The notes: generated from the letters alone by a model not told the origin. DNA of 64,000 nt from Nitratidesulfovibrio sp. (GCF_040373385.1 NZ_JBDXXH010000008.1:1-64000), one strand, 5' to 3'; shown: positions 43,800 through 52,394, counted from the stretch's first letter. Numbers and translations: made by a program.

Positions 43800-44175
43800 G
43801 ACCCTCCTTGATCAGAATATTGTAGTACCACACGCAGAAATCGAACACGCCGCGGTACTTTTCGTCCTTGTTGACGATGCCGAGGGCGGTTTCAAGCGCG
43901 CCGCGACCGTATTCGTTGGTGTAGTCCTTCTTGTTGGCGGTCTGCAAAAATTCGCGGACGAGCTGCTGGGTGGTGCGCTTGGTGATGTCCTGGCGCGTGT
44001 CCAGTGGGTCGTTGGGCTTCTGGAAGGGGTCCCAGTTCTCGTAGCCGATGCGCTCGACGTACTTGCGCCGCCGGGGAGACATGGCGTCCCAGATGGCGCG
44101 CTTCTGGACTTCCTCGTCCGGTGTCAGTTCCCGCGTGGTGCTGTCGCGGAACATGGAGCCCGAGATGTTGACCAT
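43783..44175 (-). CDS. Conserved hypothetical protein of the YkgJ/TPR operon
   Basis: 130 residues (MVNISGSMFRDSTTRELTPDEEVQKRAI; RRRKYVERIGYENWDPFQKPNDP; DYTNEYGRGALETALGIV; GVFDFCVWYYNILIKEGH). Soluble, mixed charge, no domain recognised, but compact and conserved in appearance. AAGGAGGA precedes ATG. It starts 2 nt after the YkgJ gene ends. Confidence 0.85.
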   Translation of the reverse strand: MVNISGSMFRDSTTRELTPDEEVQKRAIWDAMSPRRRKYVERIGYENWDPFQKPNDPLDTRQDITKRTTQQLVREFLQTANKKDYTNEYGRGALETALGIVNKDEKYRGVFDFCVWYYNILIKEGHVDEG

Positions 44176-44177
44176 GC

Positions 44178-44846
44178 TCAGTCCTCCTTCTTCACCGGGC
44201 CGACGCCAAGATAGGCATTGTCGTATTTGGTGATCAGCGCCATGGACACGGGCACGTACACCTTGTCCAGTTCGCGGTAGCGCGACTGCACGGCCACCAG
44301 TATCTCGTGGCTGAGGCCCGCCAGTCGCTCGTGGATCTTGTCCAGGGCCACGGTGGGGTACCGCCCGCCGGGGGCAAACCCCGTGCGGCCACAGGTATGG
44401 GCCACGCCGCCGATGGCGGTGGGAATGCCGTACAGGCGGCAGGTGATGGGCCGGTGGGCATACATGGCGCAGGTGTCGTCGTCGCCCAGCAGGGGGCAGC
44501 GGATGCGTTCGCGCGCCACTTCGGCCAGCAGTTCGGCGGAATCGCGCCCGGTCAGCGATTCCTTGTACAGGCGGCGCTTCAGGCGCACGGCGTGGCGGTC
44601 TGCCGCGTCGGCCCGCTCGAGAATGGCGGAGCGCTCTGCCCCGAAGCCGAACGATCCGGCAAAGCGCTGGTTCAGGTACATGGCCTCCACGAGGCCAAGG
44701 TCGAAAAGGGCGTGGCAGCAATCGCTGCAACCAAGGCCGCAGGTCACGCAGTCGGCGTGCTGCGAACGCACGCGCTCGAACAGCGCATCGGCTTCTGCCA
44801 CCAGTCGTTCATATTTGGCGAAGATTTCCGTCAGGTCCACGGTCAT
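44178..44846 (-). CDS. YkgJ-family cysteine-cluster (zinc/iron-chelating) protein
   Basis: 222 residues. N-terminal C-rich motif CVTCGLGCSDCCHALFDL, then CPLLGDDDTCAMYAHRPITCRLYGIP, the hallmark CxxC...CPLL...C.IY..RP..CR pattern of PF03692 (putative Zn- or Fe-chelating domain), and a later HTCGRTGF. Metal or Fe-S binding; catalytic role unknown. First gene of the operon. The three genes probably make a complex with the TPR protein as scaffold. Confidence 0.88.
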   Translation of the reverse strand: MTVDLTEIFAKYERLVAEADALFERVRSQHADCVTCGLGCSDCCHALFDLGLVEAMYLNQRFAGSFGFGAERSAILERADAADRHAVRLKRRLYKESLTGRDSAELLAEVARERIRCPLLGDDDTCAMYAHRPITCRLYGIPTAIGGVAHTCGRTGFAPGGRYPTVALDKIHERLAGLSHEILVAVQSRYRELDKVYVPVSMALITKYDNAYLGVGPVKKED

Positions 44847-45248
44847 CCATTCTGCTCCTTGGGGGCCGCGCGTGCGCGACCGTCATGCGATGGCCCGACA
44901 GGTTGGCGTATCGGGCGCTGGGCGGACTCGGTCGTTCTGTGGCCGGAATGCACACCCCAAGGTTGCCGTGGCCGGTTGCCTTTCGGAACGGTGTGCCGAA
45001 AAGGCGTGCGGACGGTGGTTCGCGCGGCTCCCGCGCGGGCGTGCGGATGTGCGGGAATACGCGATGCGGCGGTGCGCCGCGATGCGGGCGGGCGGCACGT
45101 CACGGGAAGGCAACCCCCGTTTCCGTCGGGGCACCGGGCTTGGGGCGTGGGCGTGACATGGGGCGTTGCGCGGGCATGGCCCCTGCCCCCCTCGTGCCCA
45201 CGCAGACCGCGTGAAACCTGCCTTGGAGTCTCCCCTTTGATGCGGCAA
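44847..45248. other. Upstream region of YkgJ operon, no gene
   Basis: About 400 nt with only Arg-rich spurious frames. It must hold the operon promoter; no consensus elements stand out. Confidence 0.45.
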
Positions 45249-45284
45249 ATGCCGCCGGACGGCGCAAACGTCGTCCGGCGGCAT
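45249..45284 (-). terminator. Stem-loop after ferredoxin gene
   Basis: Perfect 13-bp stem (ATGCCGCCGGACG with its complement) and 10-nt loop, 30 nt after the stop. Weak T-run. Confidence 0.6.
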
Positions 45285-45313
45285 GACGTGCAGCAAATCC
45301 GGAAAGGCGGCGA

Positions 45314-45502
45314 CTAGTTCTCTTCGACGGTGATCGCGCCGGCTTCGCAGACTTCCACGCAGGATTCACAGCCCAGGCATTCTTCTTCGTTCACGGGAAC
45401 AGCCTTGCCGTCCTGCAGTTCGTAAACTTCGACGGGGCACACGTCCACGCATTCGCCGTCGCCGGTACACTTATCGGTGTCAACAGTAACAGTCCAACCC
45501 AT
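45314..45502 (-). CDS. Ferredoxin I, [3Fe-4S]/[4Fe-4S] type
   Basis: 62 residues. The first cluster motif is C12-x2-D15-x2-C18-x3-C22-P, with Asp where the second Cys normally is, so it is expected to hold a [3Fe-4S] cluster that can convert to [4Fe-4S]. The second motif C42-x2-C45-x2-C48-x3-C52-E has four Cys but no following Pro. Seven Cys in total, acidic, typical of Desulfovibrio ferredoxin I/III. Cytoplasmic electron carrier, probably for pyruvate:ferredoxin oxidoreductase and hydrogenases. GGAGGATG precedes ATG. Monocistronic. Confidence 0.95.
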   Translation of the reverse strand: MGWTVTVDTDKCTGDGECVDVCPVEVYELQDGKAVPVNEEECLGCESCVEVCEAGAITVEEN

Positions 45503-45526
45503 GTCATCCTCCAGGCGTGTTTTTCG

Positions 45527-45596
45527 GCCGACGACGTAGTCGGCTTTTTGGGAACAATCTCCTGTCGTGATTGCGGAAAAACCGCGTCACGACAGG
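45527..45596 (-). promoter_or_regulatory. Two stem-loops in ferredoxin leader
   Basis: GCCGAC/GTCGGC (45527-45544) and a larger hairpin CCTGTCGTGA/TCACGACAGG with inner GCGG/CCGC (45561-45596) both lie between the putative start site and the ATG. They may stabilise the mRNA or tune translation. Confidence 0.5.
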
Positions 45597-45621
45597 GTTT
45601 GACGGCTTACCATCGAAATTG

Positions 45622-45650
45622 CAGATAGCTGTCGGCAACCGGGGTGTCAA
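45622..45650 (-). promoter_or_regulatory. Ferredoxin sigma-70 promoter
   Basis: On the minus strand TTGACA (45645-45650), 17-nt spacer, TATCTG (45622-45627). Near-consensus; strong expression expected. Confidence 0.65.
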
Positions 45651-45758
45651 GCTTTGACGCAAATTCTCATCGTTGCGGGATGCGGGAATCTTGGCGGCCG
45701 GAAATTGCCAACCCCGCAGGGCTTCACCGCAACCGGGATTTTTGCCAAGCGACGGGCC

Positions 45759-47345
45759 TCACACCGCCAGTGACACGTAGTACCCCTTGCCGCCGCGCTG
45801 GATGAGCAGGGTCACCTTGCCCGCCAGCCGGTGCCGGGCAAACGCCTGGGCAAAGTCGCGGGTATTGGCCACGCGTACCCCGCCTACCTGGCGCACCATG
45901 TCGCCGGGGGCAAGGCCCAGCCGCGCGGCGGGGCTGCCCGGCAGCACGGCATTGATGCGGACTCCGTTACCCTGGCCCTCCTGCACGCGCAGGCCCCAGC
46001 GCCGTTCGGCCAGCCGTTCCGCCGTTTCCTGCGTGAACACGGCCGGGGTCAGGCGCAGGGTGGCCGTTTTGCCTTCGCGCAGCAGGCCCACCTCCAGCGT
46101 GTCGCGGTGGGTGTAGTTGCGCAGCAGCATGATGTAGGCGTCCTTGTCTTCAACGGGGTTGCCGTTGACGGACACCAGCACGTCGCCGGGGCGCAGCCCG
46201 GCCTTGGCCGCCGGGGTGCCCTGCTGCACCTCGGTCACCAGCATGCCCGAGGCCCGCTTCAGCCCCAGCCACGCCGCCGTGCGCTGGTCGATGTCCTGCC
46301 CCAGCACGCCCAGCCACACCGGGTCCACCCGGCCCTGGCCCAGCAGTTCCTCGACCACGCGGCGGGCCTTGTCCACGGGAATGGCAAAGCCGATGCCCTC
46401 GCCCTTGGCATACACCGCCGTGTTGATGCCGATGAGCTCGCCCGTGATGTTCAGCAGCGGGCCGCCGCTGTTGCCGGGGTTGATGGCCGCGTCGGTCTGG
46501 ATGAGGTCGGTGATCATGCCCTGCTCCACCTTGATGGACCGGCCAAGGGCCGACACCACCCCGGTGGTCACGGTGTGCGCGAAGCCGAAGGGGTTGCCGA
46601 TGGCGATGACCGTCTCGCCGGGCATCAGGTCGGACGAGGTGGCCATTTTTACGGCGGGCAGGTTCTGGGCGCCGGGCACGCGCAGCACGGCGATGTCGAA
46701 ATCGGTGTCCGATCCCAGCAGTTCGGCGTCCAGCGAGCGACCATCCAGCAGGTGCACGGCAATGCCCGTGGCCCCGGCGATGACGTGGGCGTTGGTGAGC
46801 ACGATGCCGGGGTGCCCGCCATCGGGGTTGATGATCACCCCGGAACCCAGGCTGCGCCGGGTCTGGCGCTGGGTGGGCAGGCTGGGGAACATTTCGCGCG
46901 CGGCCTCGTCGTCCATCAGGCCGGGGAAAGGATTGAAATTGCGCTCCACCACGCGTGCGGTGGTGATGTTGACCACGGCGGGGGCCACGGCGCTGACGGC
47001 GCGCACCACTGGCGTGAGGCGCGGGCTGTTGTCCGGAATGCCGGGGGGCAGGGTGGGCGAGCGCGGCGTGGGCACGGTGATGGCCGCGCGGCCCGGCTGC
47101 GAGGACACCGGCTGGTCCGCCACCAGCGGGGCGGGGGAAGATTCCGCCGCCAGGGCGATCCGGGGCGAAAGTGATGACGCGGCGGGCAGCGCCACGGGTG
47201 CGGCAGTCAGGGCCAGGGCGGCCAGCGTAAGGGCCGCGTGCCGGGCGATACGGACGATACGGACGATACGCTCGGCACGGGCAACGTGGCCGGTGCGATC
47301 AGGCAACATGTCATGGCCGGGCAACAGTCTGTGGATGAACATCAT
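45759..47345 (-). CDS. Deg/HtrA-family periplasmic serine protease
   Basis: 528 residues. Basic n-region with RIVRIVRIARH, hydrophobic signal core (AALTLAALALTAAPVAL) and an Ala-rich cleavage region. Trypsin-like domain (about 105-300) with H187 (LTNAHVIAG), D217 (TDFDIAVL) and S293 (NPGNSGGPLL), then two PDZ domains (about 315-400 and 425-520; MLVTEVQQGTPAAKAGLRPGDV and INAVLPGSPAARLGLAPGDMV). Degrades or refolds misfolded envelope proteins. GGGGAG precedes ATG 47345. A Pro-rich linker (about 68-105) precedes the catalytic domain. Confidence 0.95.
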   Translation of the reverse strand: MMFIHRLLPGHDMLPDRTGHVARAERIVRIVRIARHAALTLAALALTAAPVALPAASSLSPRIALAAESSPAPLVADQPVSSQPGRAAITVPTPRSPTLPPGIPDNSPRLTPVVRAVSAVAPAVVNITTARVVERNFNPFPGLMDDEAAREMFPSLPTQRQTRRSLGSGVIINPDGGHPGIVLTNAHVIAGATGIAVHLLDGRSLDAELLGSDTDFDIAVLRVPGAQNLPAVKMATSSDLMPGETVIAIGNPFGFAHTVTTGVVSALGRSIKVEQGMITDLIQTDAAINPGNSGGPLLNITGELIGINTAVYAKGEGIGFAIPVDKARRVVEELLGQGRVDPVWLGVLGQDIDQRTAAWLGLKRASGMLVTEVQQGTPAAKAGLRPGDVLVSVNGNPVEDKDAYIMLLRNYTHRDTLEVGLLREGKTATLRLTPAVFTQETAERLAERRWGLRVQEGQGNGVRINAVLPGSPAARLGLAPGDMVRQVGGVRVANTRDFAQAFARHRLAGKVTLLIQRGGKGYYVSLAV

Positions 47346-47695
47346 GGGTGCTCCCCGTGGGATGTGCGATTTTCGCACGCACACTATGCGGCCTGCGGCG
47401 GGCGTCGGCAAGGGGGCAAGGAGGCGGACAGACAGGAGACATGTGCAAGGGGCCGTGCACGAACAAGCGCACGTCGCGGGGCGACGGCTTTCCCCGCCGT
47501 GCCGGTCGTCGTGTCCCATGCACAGGGGGGCACAGGCGCACAAGGGAAGGGCGGACAGATGAGGCGGAACCGCCTGCGGCGCGGCCGTCCTGCACCGTCG
47601 TTCGCCGCCGCACGCCGCGCCCCGGCTTGCCTTGCCCGGCCCGTGGCGCTACCGTGCGCCGGTTCCCGTTCCACACCGACACTCCGGGGGTTCCC

Positions 47696-48775
47696 ATGCC
47701 GTCTCTTTCTCCGCGTCTTCTCGACCTCATCGCTGCCATCGACCCCGTGGACCACGGCCACGACCCTGCCGGGCAGGCCCATCTGGACAACCTTACCAAA
47801 CCGCGCGGCAGCCTGGGCCGTCTGGAAGAGCTGGCCTTGCAACTGCACCGCATCCAGGGCGGCGCGCGCCCGCTGGCCGTCGACCCCGCGCGCATCTTCA
47901 CCATCGCGGGCGACCACGGCGTTGCCGCCGAGGGCGTTTCGCTGTTTCCGCAGGAAGTGACCCGCCAGATGGTGCTCAATTTCCTGAACGGCGGCGCGGG
48001 CATCAACGTGCTGTGCGCCACTGCGGGCATTGACCTGCGCGTGGTGGATGCCGGGTGCCTGGGCGACGACTTTGCCCCGCACCCGCAGCTGATCCGCCGC
48101 AAGGTGGCCCCCGGCACCGCCAACATGACCCACGGCCCGGCCATGACCCGCGAACAGTGCGAGGCCGCCCTGCTGCTGGGCGCGGACCTTGCCGCGCAGG
48201 CCGCCGCCGACGGCTGCCGCTGCGTGGGCACCGGCGACATGGGCATTGCCAACACCACGCCGTCCACCGCCCTGTACTGCGCGTACCTGGGCCTTGACCC
48301 CGAAGCCGTCACCGGCCCCGGCACCGGCCTTGACCCCCACGGTGTGGCTCGCAAGGCCCGGGTTATCCGCGCCGCCCTGACCGCCAACCGCCGCGCCGTG
48401 GAATCCGGCGACCCGGTGGACATCCTGGCCGCCGTGGGGGGCCTTGAAATCGCCGCCCTTGCCGGGCTTATCCTTGGCGCGGCCCGCCACCGGCTGGTGG
48501 CCGTCATCGACGGGTTCATCTCCACCGCCGCCTACACCGCCGCGTGGAAAATAGCCCCCGCCGTGGCGGGGTACTGCGTGTTCAGCCACGCATCGGCCGA
48601 ACAGGGCCACAAGGCCATCCTGCACAAGCTGGACATCCGCCCCCTGCTCGACCTCGGCCTGCGCCTTGGCGAAGGCACCGGCGGCGCGCTGTCCATCTTC
48701 CTGCTGCGCAGCGCCGCCGACATCTTCGAAAAGATGGCCACCTTCGGCGATGCCGGGGTGGATGCCGGGAAGTAG
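47696..48775 (+). CDS. cobT: Nicotinate-nucleotide--dimethylbenzimidazole phosphoribosyltransferase
   Basis: 359 residues. Transfers the phosphoribosyl group of nicotinate mononucleotide to the lower-ligand base to make alpha-ribazole phosphate for cobalamin nucleotide-loop assembly. Motifs: LTKPRGSLGRLEELA, FTIAGDHGVAAEGVS, PQEVTRQMVLNFL, GTGDMGIANTTPS, DGFISTAAY, and catalytic-Glu loop LRLGEGTGGALS. Full length compared with CobT (about 350). GGGGG upstream of ATG. No other cob genes adjacent; a strong terminator follows. Confidence 0.96.
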   Translation: MPSLSPRLLDLIAAIDPVDHGHDPAGQAHLDNLTKPRGSLGRLEELALQLHRIQGGARPLAVDPARIFTIAGDHGVAAEGVSLFPQEVTRQMVLNFLNGGAGINVLCATAGIDLRVVDAGCLGDDFAPHPQLIRRKVAPGTANMTHGPAMTREQCEAALLLGADLAAQAAADGCRCVGTGDMGIANTTPSTALYCAYLGLDPEAVTGPGTGLDPHGVARKARVIRAALTANRRAVESGDPVDILAAVGGLEIAALAGLILGAARHRLVAVIDGFISTAAYTAAWKIAPAVAGYCVFSHASAEQGHKAILHKLDIRPLLDLGLRLGEGTGGALSIFLLRSAADIFEKMATFGDAGVDAGK

Positions 48776-48810
48776 GGGCGCAGCAGAAGGGAAAGGGAAA
48801 AGAACGACAA

Positions 48811-48864
48811 GGAGAGCATCGGGGAGGGTGGTTTTTCCCTTCCCCGGTGCTCTCCCTGCTTTTG
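48811..48864 (+). terminator. cobT terminator
   Basis: 15-nt arms (GGAGAGCATCGGGGA, one mismatch to its partner) with a T-rich loop and TTTT downstream; lies between convergent cobT and cyclase genes. Confidence 0.75.
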
Positions 48865-49002
48865 GAAGGGCAGCAGCCTGAGGGGCTTTCCGGAGTCTTT
48901 CCCCCGGAGGCCCGTGGCGCAGCCGGAACGCGCTGCTGCCATGCGGGACTCAACCGCCGGAACGATGCGGCGCGCGTCCCTTCCGGTCATCGGGACCGGG
49001 CG

Positions 49003-49587
49003 TTACAACTCGGCAAGTATCCTGCACGGCAACCCCGTTGCGTCTTCAAGGCGCAAGGGAAATGTGCGTACGCAGAAGGGGCGCTGCCCGGCGTTCCGGC
49101 CCAGCGCCTCAAGGTTGTGCACGTTTTCCACCACGAAGGAACCGGCCTCTGCGCAAAAGAGGTCGGCTTGCCTGTGTTCTTCGGGAAGCCGGACACCCGA
49201 GCAATCCACGCCGATCATTGCAACCTTGTGCGCTGTCAGGGCGCGGAGCAGGTTCCACGAAAGTCGGGCGCCCGCCTGCATGTATTCCGGCGTGGCATAG
49301 CCGTATTCCGCAAGGCTGCCCGTGTGGAAGAACACGAAATCGCCAGCCTGAACGGCATCCATGGGTACGTCGGCCACCCCGACATCCCGTTGCCGCACGT
49401 GCCGCACGTCGAAGATCCGCCCCTGCCGCGTGAAATAGTCCTCCGGCCAGCTTTTGCCCATGAGGTCCAGATGGGTGCCCAGATGGCCGAAAAGATCCGA
49501 CCGGGATGCATGGGGGTGCCTTGCGACCGCAGCTTCGCTTGCCTCAATATCCTTGCGGCCCAAGGGGTATGTCAGGTCCAGCAGCAT
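49003..49587 (-). CDS. Cyclase/kynurenine-formamidase-like hydrolase
   Basis: 194 residues of the cyclase family (PF04199). DLTYPLG start, FGHLGTHLDLMG with the HxGTHxD metal motif, GDFVFFHTGSL, and IGVDCSGVRLPEEHR. Family members hydrolyse amides or act as cyclases in antibiotic, kynurenine or isatin pathways; substrate unknown. AAAGGAG precedes ATG. It is divergent from a MarR gene across a 144-bp region with a long palindrome, so probably repressed by it and induced by its substrate. Confidence 0.88.
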   Translation of the reverse strand: MLLDLTYPLGRKDIEASEAAVARHPHASRSDLFGHLGTHLDLMGKSWPEDYFTRQGRIFDVRHVRQRDVGVADVPMDAVQAGDFVFFHTGSLAEYGYATPEYMQAGARLSWNLLRALTAHKVAMIGVDCSGVRLPEEHRQADLFCAEAGSFVVENVHNLEALGRNAGQRPFCVRTFPLRLEDATGLPCRILAEL

Positions 49588-49623
49588 GTGTGGCTCCTTT
49601 GGCGGTGTGTGCCGCCTGCACAC

Positions 49624-49672
49624 TTTGTTAACCAGGAAACAATCTGCCGAACATTGTTTCCTTGTCAACAAA
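49624..49672. promoter_or_regulatory. MarR-type operator in divergent promoter
   Basis: Twenty-base arms (TTTGTTAACCAGGAAACAAT at 49624; partner at 49653-49672) match at 18 of 20 as an inverted repeat with a 9-nt centre. A plus-strand promoter-like pair TTGTCA (49662-49667) and TAGACT (49684-49689) overlaps the right arm. Confidence 0.65.
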
Positions 49673-49731
49673 AAGTTTTCTGCTAGACTGTCCCCGTTTC
49701 TCCAAAATGCAACGCAACCAGCGAGGAAAGC

Positions 49732-50271
49732 ATGACATCCCGTACAAGTCCGCTGAAGGTCCAGGTCCTCAAGGGGCTGCTGGATCTTGCCCATCGGATG
49801 GAAGAGGTGGATGGGCTGTTCGGCAAGGTGGGCCGCAACGTTGCGGGTGACGGACTGGGAGAATTGACCGTGGCGGAATGTCATTTCCTGGCTGCCCTGA
49901 ACACGGTTGCCCCGGCCAATGGCGCGACGCTGGCCCGCCATCTGGGCATGACGCGGGGCGGTGTGTCCAAGATGGCCACGCGGCTTCAGGCCAGAAAGCT
50001 TGTGGAGCCTCTTCGGGTGGAAGGCGACAGGAAGAGCGTGCACTATTCGCTGACCGAATCGGGCAGGCAGGCCGTGCACATACACGACGCCCTGCACGGT
50101 CTTGCGGAAGACATGCTGTGGGAACGGTTACGGAATCGTTCCGACGAGGACCTGGAGTTTCTGGGGCGGGTTCTGGCGGAAGTGGCGGGCATGCTGGCGG
50201 AAGTGAACAGGGAAGTGCAGGCCAACGCCAGCGTCTTGCTGGCCCGGAAGCAAGCCCCCGCCGGGGCATGA
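49732..50271 (+). CDS. MarR-family transcriptional regulator
   Basis: 179 residues. Winged-helix core (about 40-125): LTVAECHFLAAL, NGATLARHLGMTRGGVSKMATRLQARKLVE and the wing GDRKSVHYSLTESGRQA; helical ends for dimerisation. GAGGAAAG precedes ATG. Probably represses itself and the divergent cyclase through the long palindrome between them; a ligand might be the cyclase substrate. Confidence 0.93.
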   Translation: MTSRTSPLKVQVLKGLLDLAHRMEEVDGLFGKVGRNVAGDGLGELTVAECHFLAALNTVAPANGATLARHLGMTRGGVSKMATRLQARKLVEPLRVEGDRKSVHYSLTESGRQAVHIHDALHGLAEDMLWERLRNRSDEDLEFLGRVLAEVAGMLAEVNREVQANASVLLARKQAPAGA

Positions 50272-50398
50272 CGCCTCCGGCCCAGGCGCAACCCGCAGGT
50301 GTCGCCCGTGCCCGACCCGCACTGCGCCCTTGCGCCGCTGTGCCCCGGCCGGTATGGCCAGCCCTGTCAACGCGGGCCCGGAATCACGCAGTTGCCGC

Positions 50399-50422
50399 AC
50401 GCGCCCACGGGCGCGTTTTTTT
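50399..50422 (+). terminator. marR terminator
   Basis: ACGCGCCC/GGGCGCGT stem followed by seven T. Confidence 0.8.
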
Positions 50423-50457
50423 GCGGCTGCGGTACGGGTGGCTCTTGTCCCTTCCCG

Positions 50458-51420
50458 CTATTCCTGTGCCAACACCTGTTGGGCATGGGTGACCACATGG
50501 TGGGTCAGGGCATCGAGCAGGCGGGTGCGCAGTCCCCAGCAGTGCCAGTAAAGGCGGATGGGCACGGCGTGACCGGGGGCGAGATCGACCAGACGGCCAT
50601 CGGCAAGGTGCTCGCGGGCCTGGGGCAGGGGGATCATGCCGTAGGCAAGGCCTTGGGCCACCACGTCCACAAAGCGTTCGGACGAGGGGATGTAGTGCAG
50701 CGGCAGGCTGCGGGTGATGCGGTCGAAGGACGCGGCGGTGGGCAGCAGGCCGCGCAGGAACTGGTGGTGCACTTCGTCGGCGCGGTTGAAGATCACGGCG
50801 GGCGCGCGGCACAGGGCGGCTTCGGTCAGCCCGGTGGGGAGCCACTGCGCGGCGAAGTCGGGCGCGGCAAGGCACAGGTAGTCCACCCGGCCCAGCGGCA
50901 GGCAGCGGCAGCCCTGTACGGCGGCGGCGCGGGTGGACACGGCGGCGGCCACGTGGCCGTCGCGCAACAGAAGATGGGTGCGTTCCTGGTCGTCCACGGA
51001 AAGGTCGAGCAGGGCGCGTTCCGTGCGCAGGAACGGGGCTACGGCGTCGGGAAACCACGTGGCCAGGCTGTCCGCGTTCACGGCCACGGGCAGGGTGGTC
51101 CATGGAATGTGGGCCGGTTCGGAGTCGTCCGAATCCGGCGAACCGGACGCCCCGCCAACCCCGCCCTCTGGCCGCAGGACGGCGGCAAGGTCGGTTTCCA
51201 GCAGGCCCACCTTGTCGCAATGGGCCAGCAGGCGGCGTCCTTCGTCGGTGGCGCGGGCCGGGGTGGCGCGCACCACCAGCACGGTGCCCAGTTGGTCCTC
51301 CAGCGCCTTGACCCGCTGCGACACGGCGGACTGCGTCAGGTGCAGCACCCGCGCGGCCCGCTCGAAGCCCCCTTCACGGATGACGGCGGCCACGGCCTCC
51401 ACAAGTCGGTAGTCGAGCAT
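50458..51420 (-). CDS. argP: LysR-family regulator, ArgP/IciA type
   Basis: 320 residues. N-terminal HTH (YRLVEAVAAVIREGGFERAARVLHLTQSAVSQRVKALEDQLG in two parts: VAAVIREGGFERAARVLHLT and QSAVSQRVKALEDQLG) and C-terminal effector domain with LPVAVNADSLATWF and LPLHYIPSSERFVDVVAQGLAYGMIP, typical of ArgP. In E. coli ArgP senses lysine/arginine and activates argO. Here it is divergent from a LysE/ArgO exporter, keeping the ArgP-ArgO pairing. A Gly/Ser/Asp insert (GVGGASGSPDSDDSE) lies between domains. Confidence 0.92.
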   Translation of the reverse strand: MLDYRLVEAVAAVIREGGFERAARVLHLTQSAVSQRVKALEDQLGTVLVVRATPARATDEGRRLLAHCDKVGLLETDLAAVLRPEGGVGGASGSPDSDDSEPAHIPWTTLPVAVNADSLATWFPDAVAPFLRTERALLDLSVDDQERTHLLLRDGHVAAAVSTRAAAVQGCRCLPLGRVDYLCLAAPDFAAQWLPTGLTEAALCRAPAVIFNRADEVHHQFLRGLLPTAASFDRITRSLPLHYIPSSERFVDVVAQGLAYGMIPLPQAREHLADGRLVDLAPGHAVPIRLYWHCWGLRTRLLDALTHHVVTHAQQVLAQE

Positions 51421-51434
51421 GGTCGATTAGTACG

Positions 51435-51448
51435 TTTGCTTATGCAAC
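51435..51448. promoter_or_regulatory. Candidate ArgP site
   Basis: TTGC-N4-GCAA palindrome (51436-51447) in an AT-rich patch 15 bp upstream of argP; position fits LysR autoregulation. Confidence 0.35.
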
Positions 51449-51573
51449 AACACAACAAGTAATTTCACGCATGACGCGGAACGCGGTAGAGCAGGGGCGT
51501 CACGGCGGATTGCCGCCCGTACGGCATGTATCCCGGAGACACCCCCCCCAAGGGCAGTCTCTTCCGGACAGGT

Positions 51574-51598
51574 TTGTCGGGAAACGTTTTCCCGACAA
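51574..51598. promoter_or_regulatory. Perfect 11+11 inverted repeat upstream of argO
   Basis: TTGTCGGGAAA is mirrored after a 3-nt centre, 63 nt before the argO ATG. Could be an operator or an mRNA hairpin. Confidence 0.45.
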
Positions 51599-51660
51599 CG
51601 TGTGCCGACGGACGACGGGCGGCGCTCGCCGGACATCATTCCTGCTTCCGGAGTTGCGCC

Positions 51661-52290
51661 ATGCACCTTACCCCTTACCTTCAGGGCCTTGGCATCGGGG
51701 CCAGCCTGATCATCGCCATCGGCGCGCAGAACGCCTTCGTGCTGACCCAGAGCCTGCGCCGCAACCACCACATGGCCGTGGCCTCGCTGTGCGCATGCAT
51801 CGACGTGGTGCTGATAACCGCCGGAGTGGCCGGGGTGGGCACGGCGGTTGCCGCCAGCCCGCTGCTGCGCCAGGGCGCCGCCGTGGGCGGCGCGGTGTTT
51901 CTGGCCTGGTTCGGGTTCGGCGCGCTGCGCTCGGCCCTGCGGCCCGGCATCCTTGAAGCCGACCGGGCAGTGGGCGACGGCGGGCGCACCAGCCTGCGCC
52001 GGGTGCTGGGGGCCACGCTGGCCGTGTCCCTGCTGAACCCGCACGTGTATCTTGATACCGTGGTCATGCTGGGCGGCATCAGCGGGCACTACCCGGCGTC
52101 GGAGCGCTTCTCCTTCGGCGCGGGTGCGGCCACGGCGTCGTGTTTGTGGTTTCTTGCCCTTGGTGGCTGCGGCAGGGTGCTGGCCCCGCTGTTCCGCAAG
52201 CCCGTGGCCTGGCGCGTGCTGGACGGCAGCGTGTGCCTGGTGGTGTGGGGCGTGGCCCTGTCCCTGGCCCGGCAGGCCTGGGCGGGGTAG
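51661..52290 (+). CDS. argO: LysE/ArgO-family amino acid exporter
   Basis: 209 residues, about six membrane segments: LQGLGIGASLIIAIGAQNAFVL is the family signature (GxxxIxxGAQNAxVL). SLLNPHVYLDTVVMLGGI (conserved NPH.YLD) and a C-terminal helix pair also match. Exports basic amino acids such as L-arginine or L-lysine, controlled by the divergent ArgP. GGAG precedes ATG. Confidence 0.92.
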   Translation: MHLTPYLQGLGIGASLIIAIGAQNAFVLTQSLRRNHHMAVASLCACIDVVLITAGVAGVGTAVAASPLLRQGAAVGGAVFLAWFGFGALRSALRPGILEADRAVGDGGRTSLRRVLGATLAVSLLNPHVYLDTVVMLGGISGHYPASERFSFGAGAATASCLWFLALGGCGRVLAPLFRKPVAWRVLDGSVCLVVWGVALSLARQAWAG

Positions 52291-52394
52291 GAACTGTTTT
52301 GACGCGTAGCGGCCACCACCCGTGCTGCGTGAAGGCCCGCATAAGGGCCGCGGCTCTCACCAACGCTATTTCTGTGCGGCGCTGTTTTTTCGGC

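Noticed and set aside
49003..50097. Longer 364-codon version of the cyclase gene
   Set aside because: The extension runs through the MarR operator and into the MarR gene; ATG 49587 has a strong ribosome-binding site and homology starts there.
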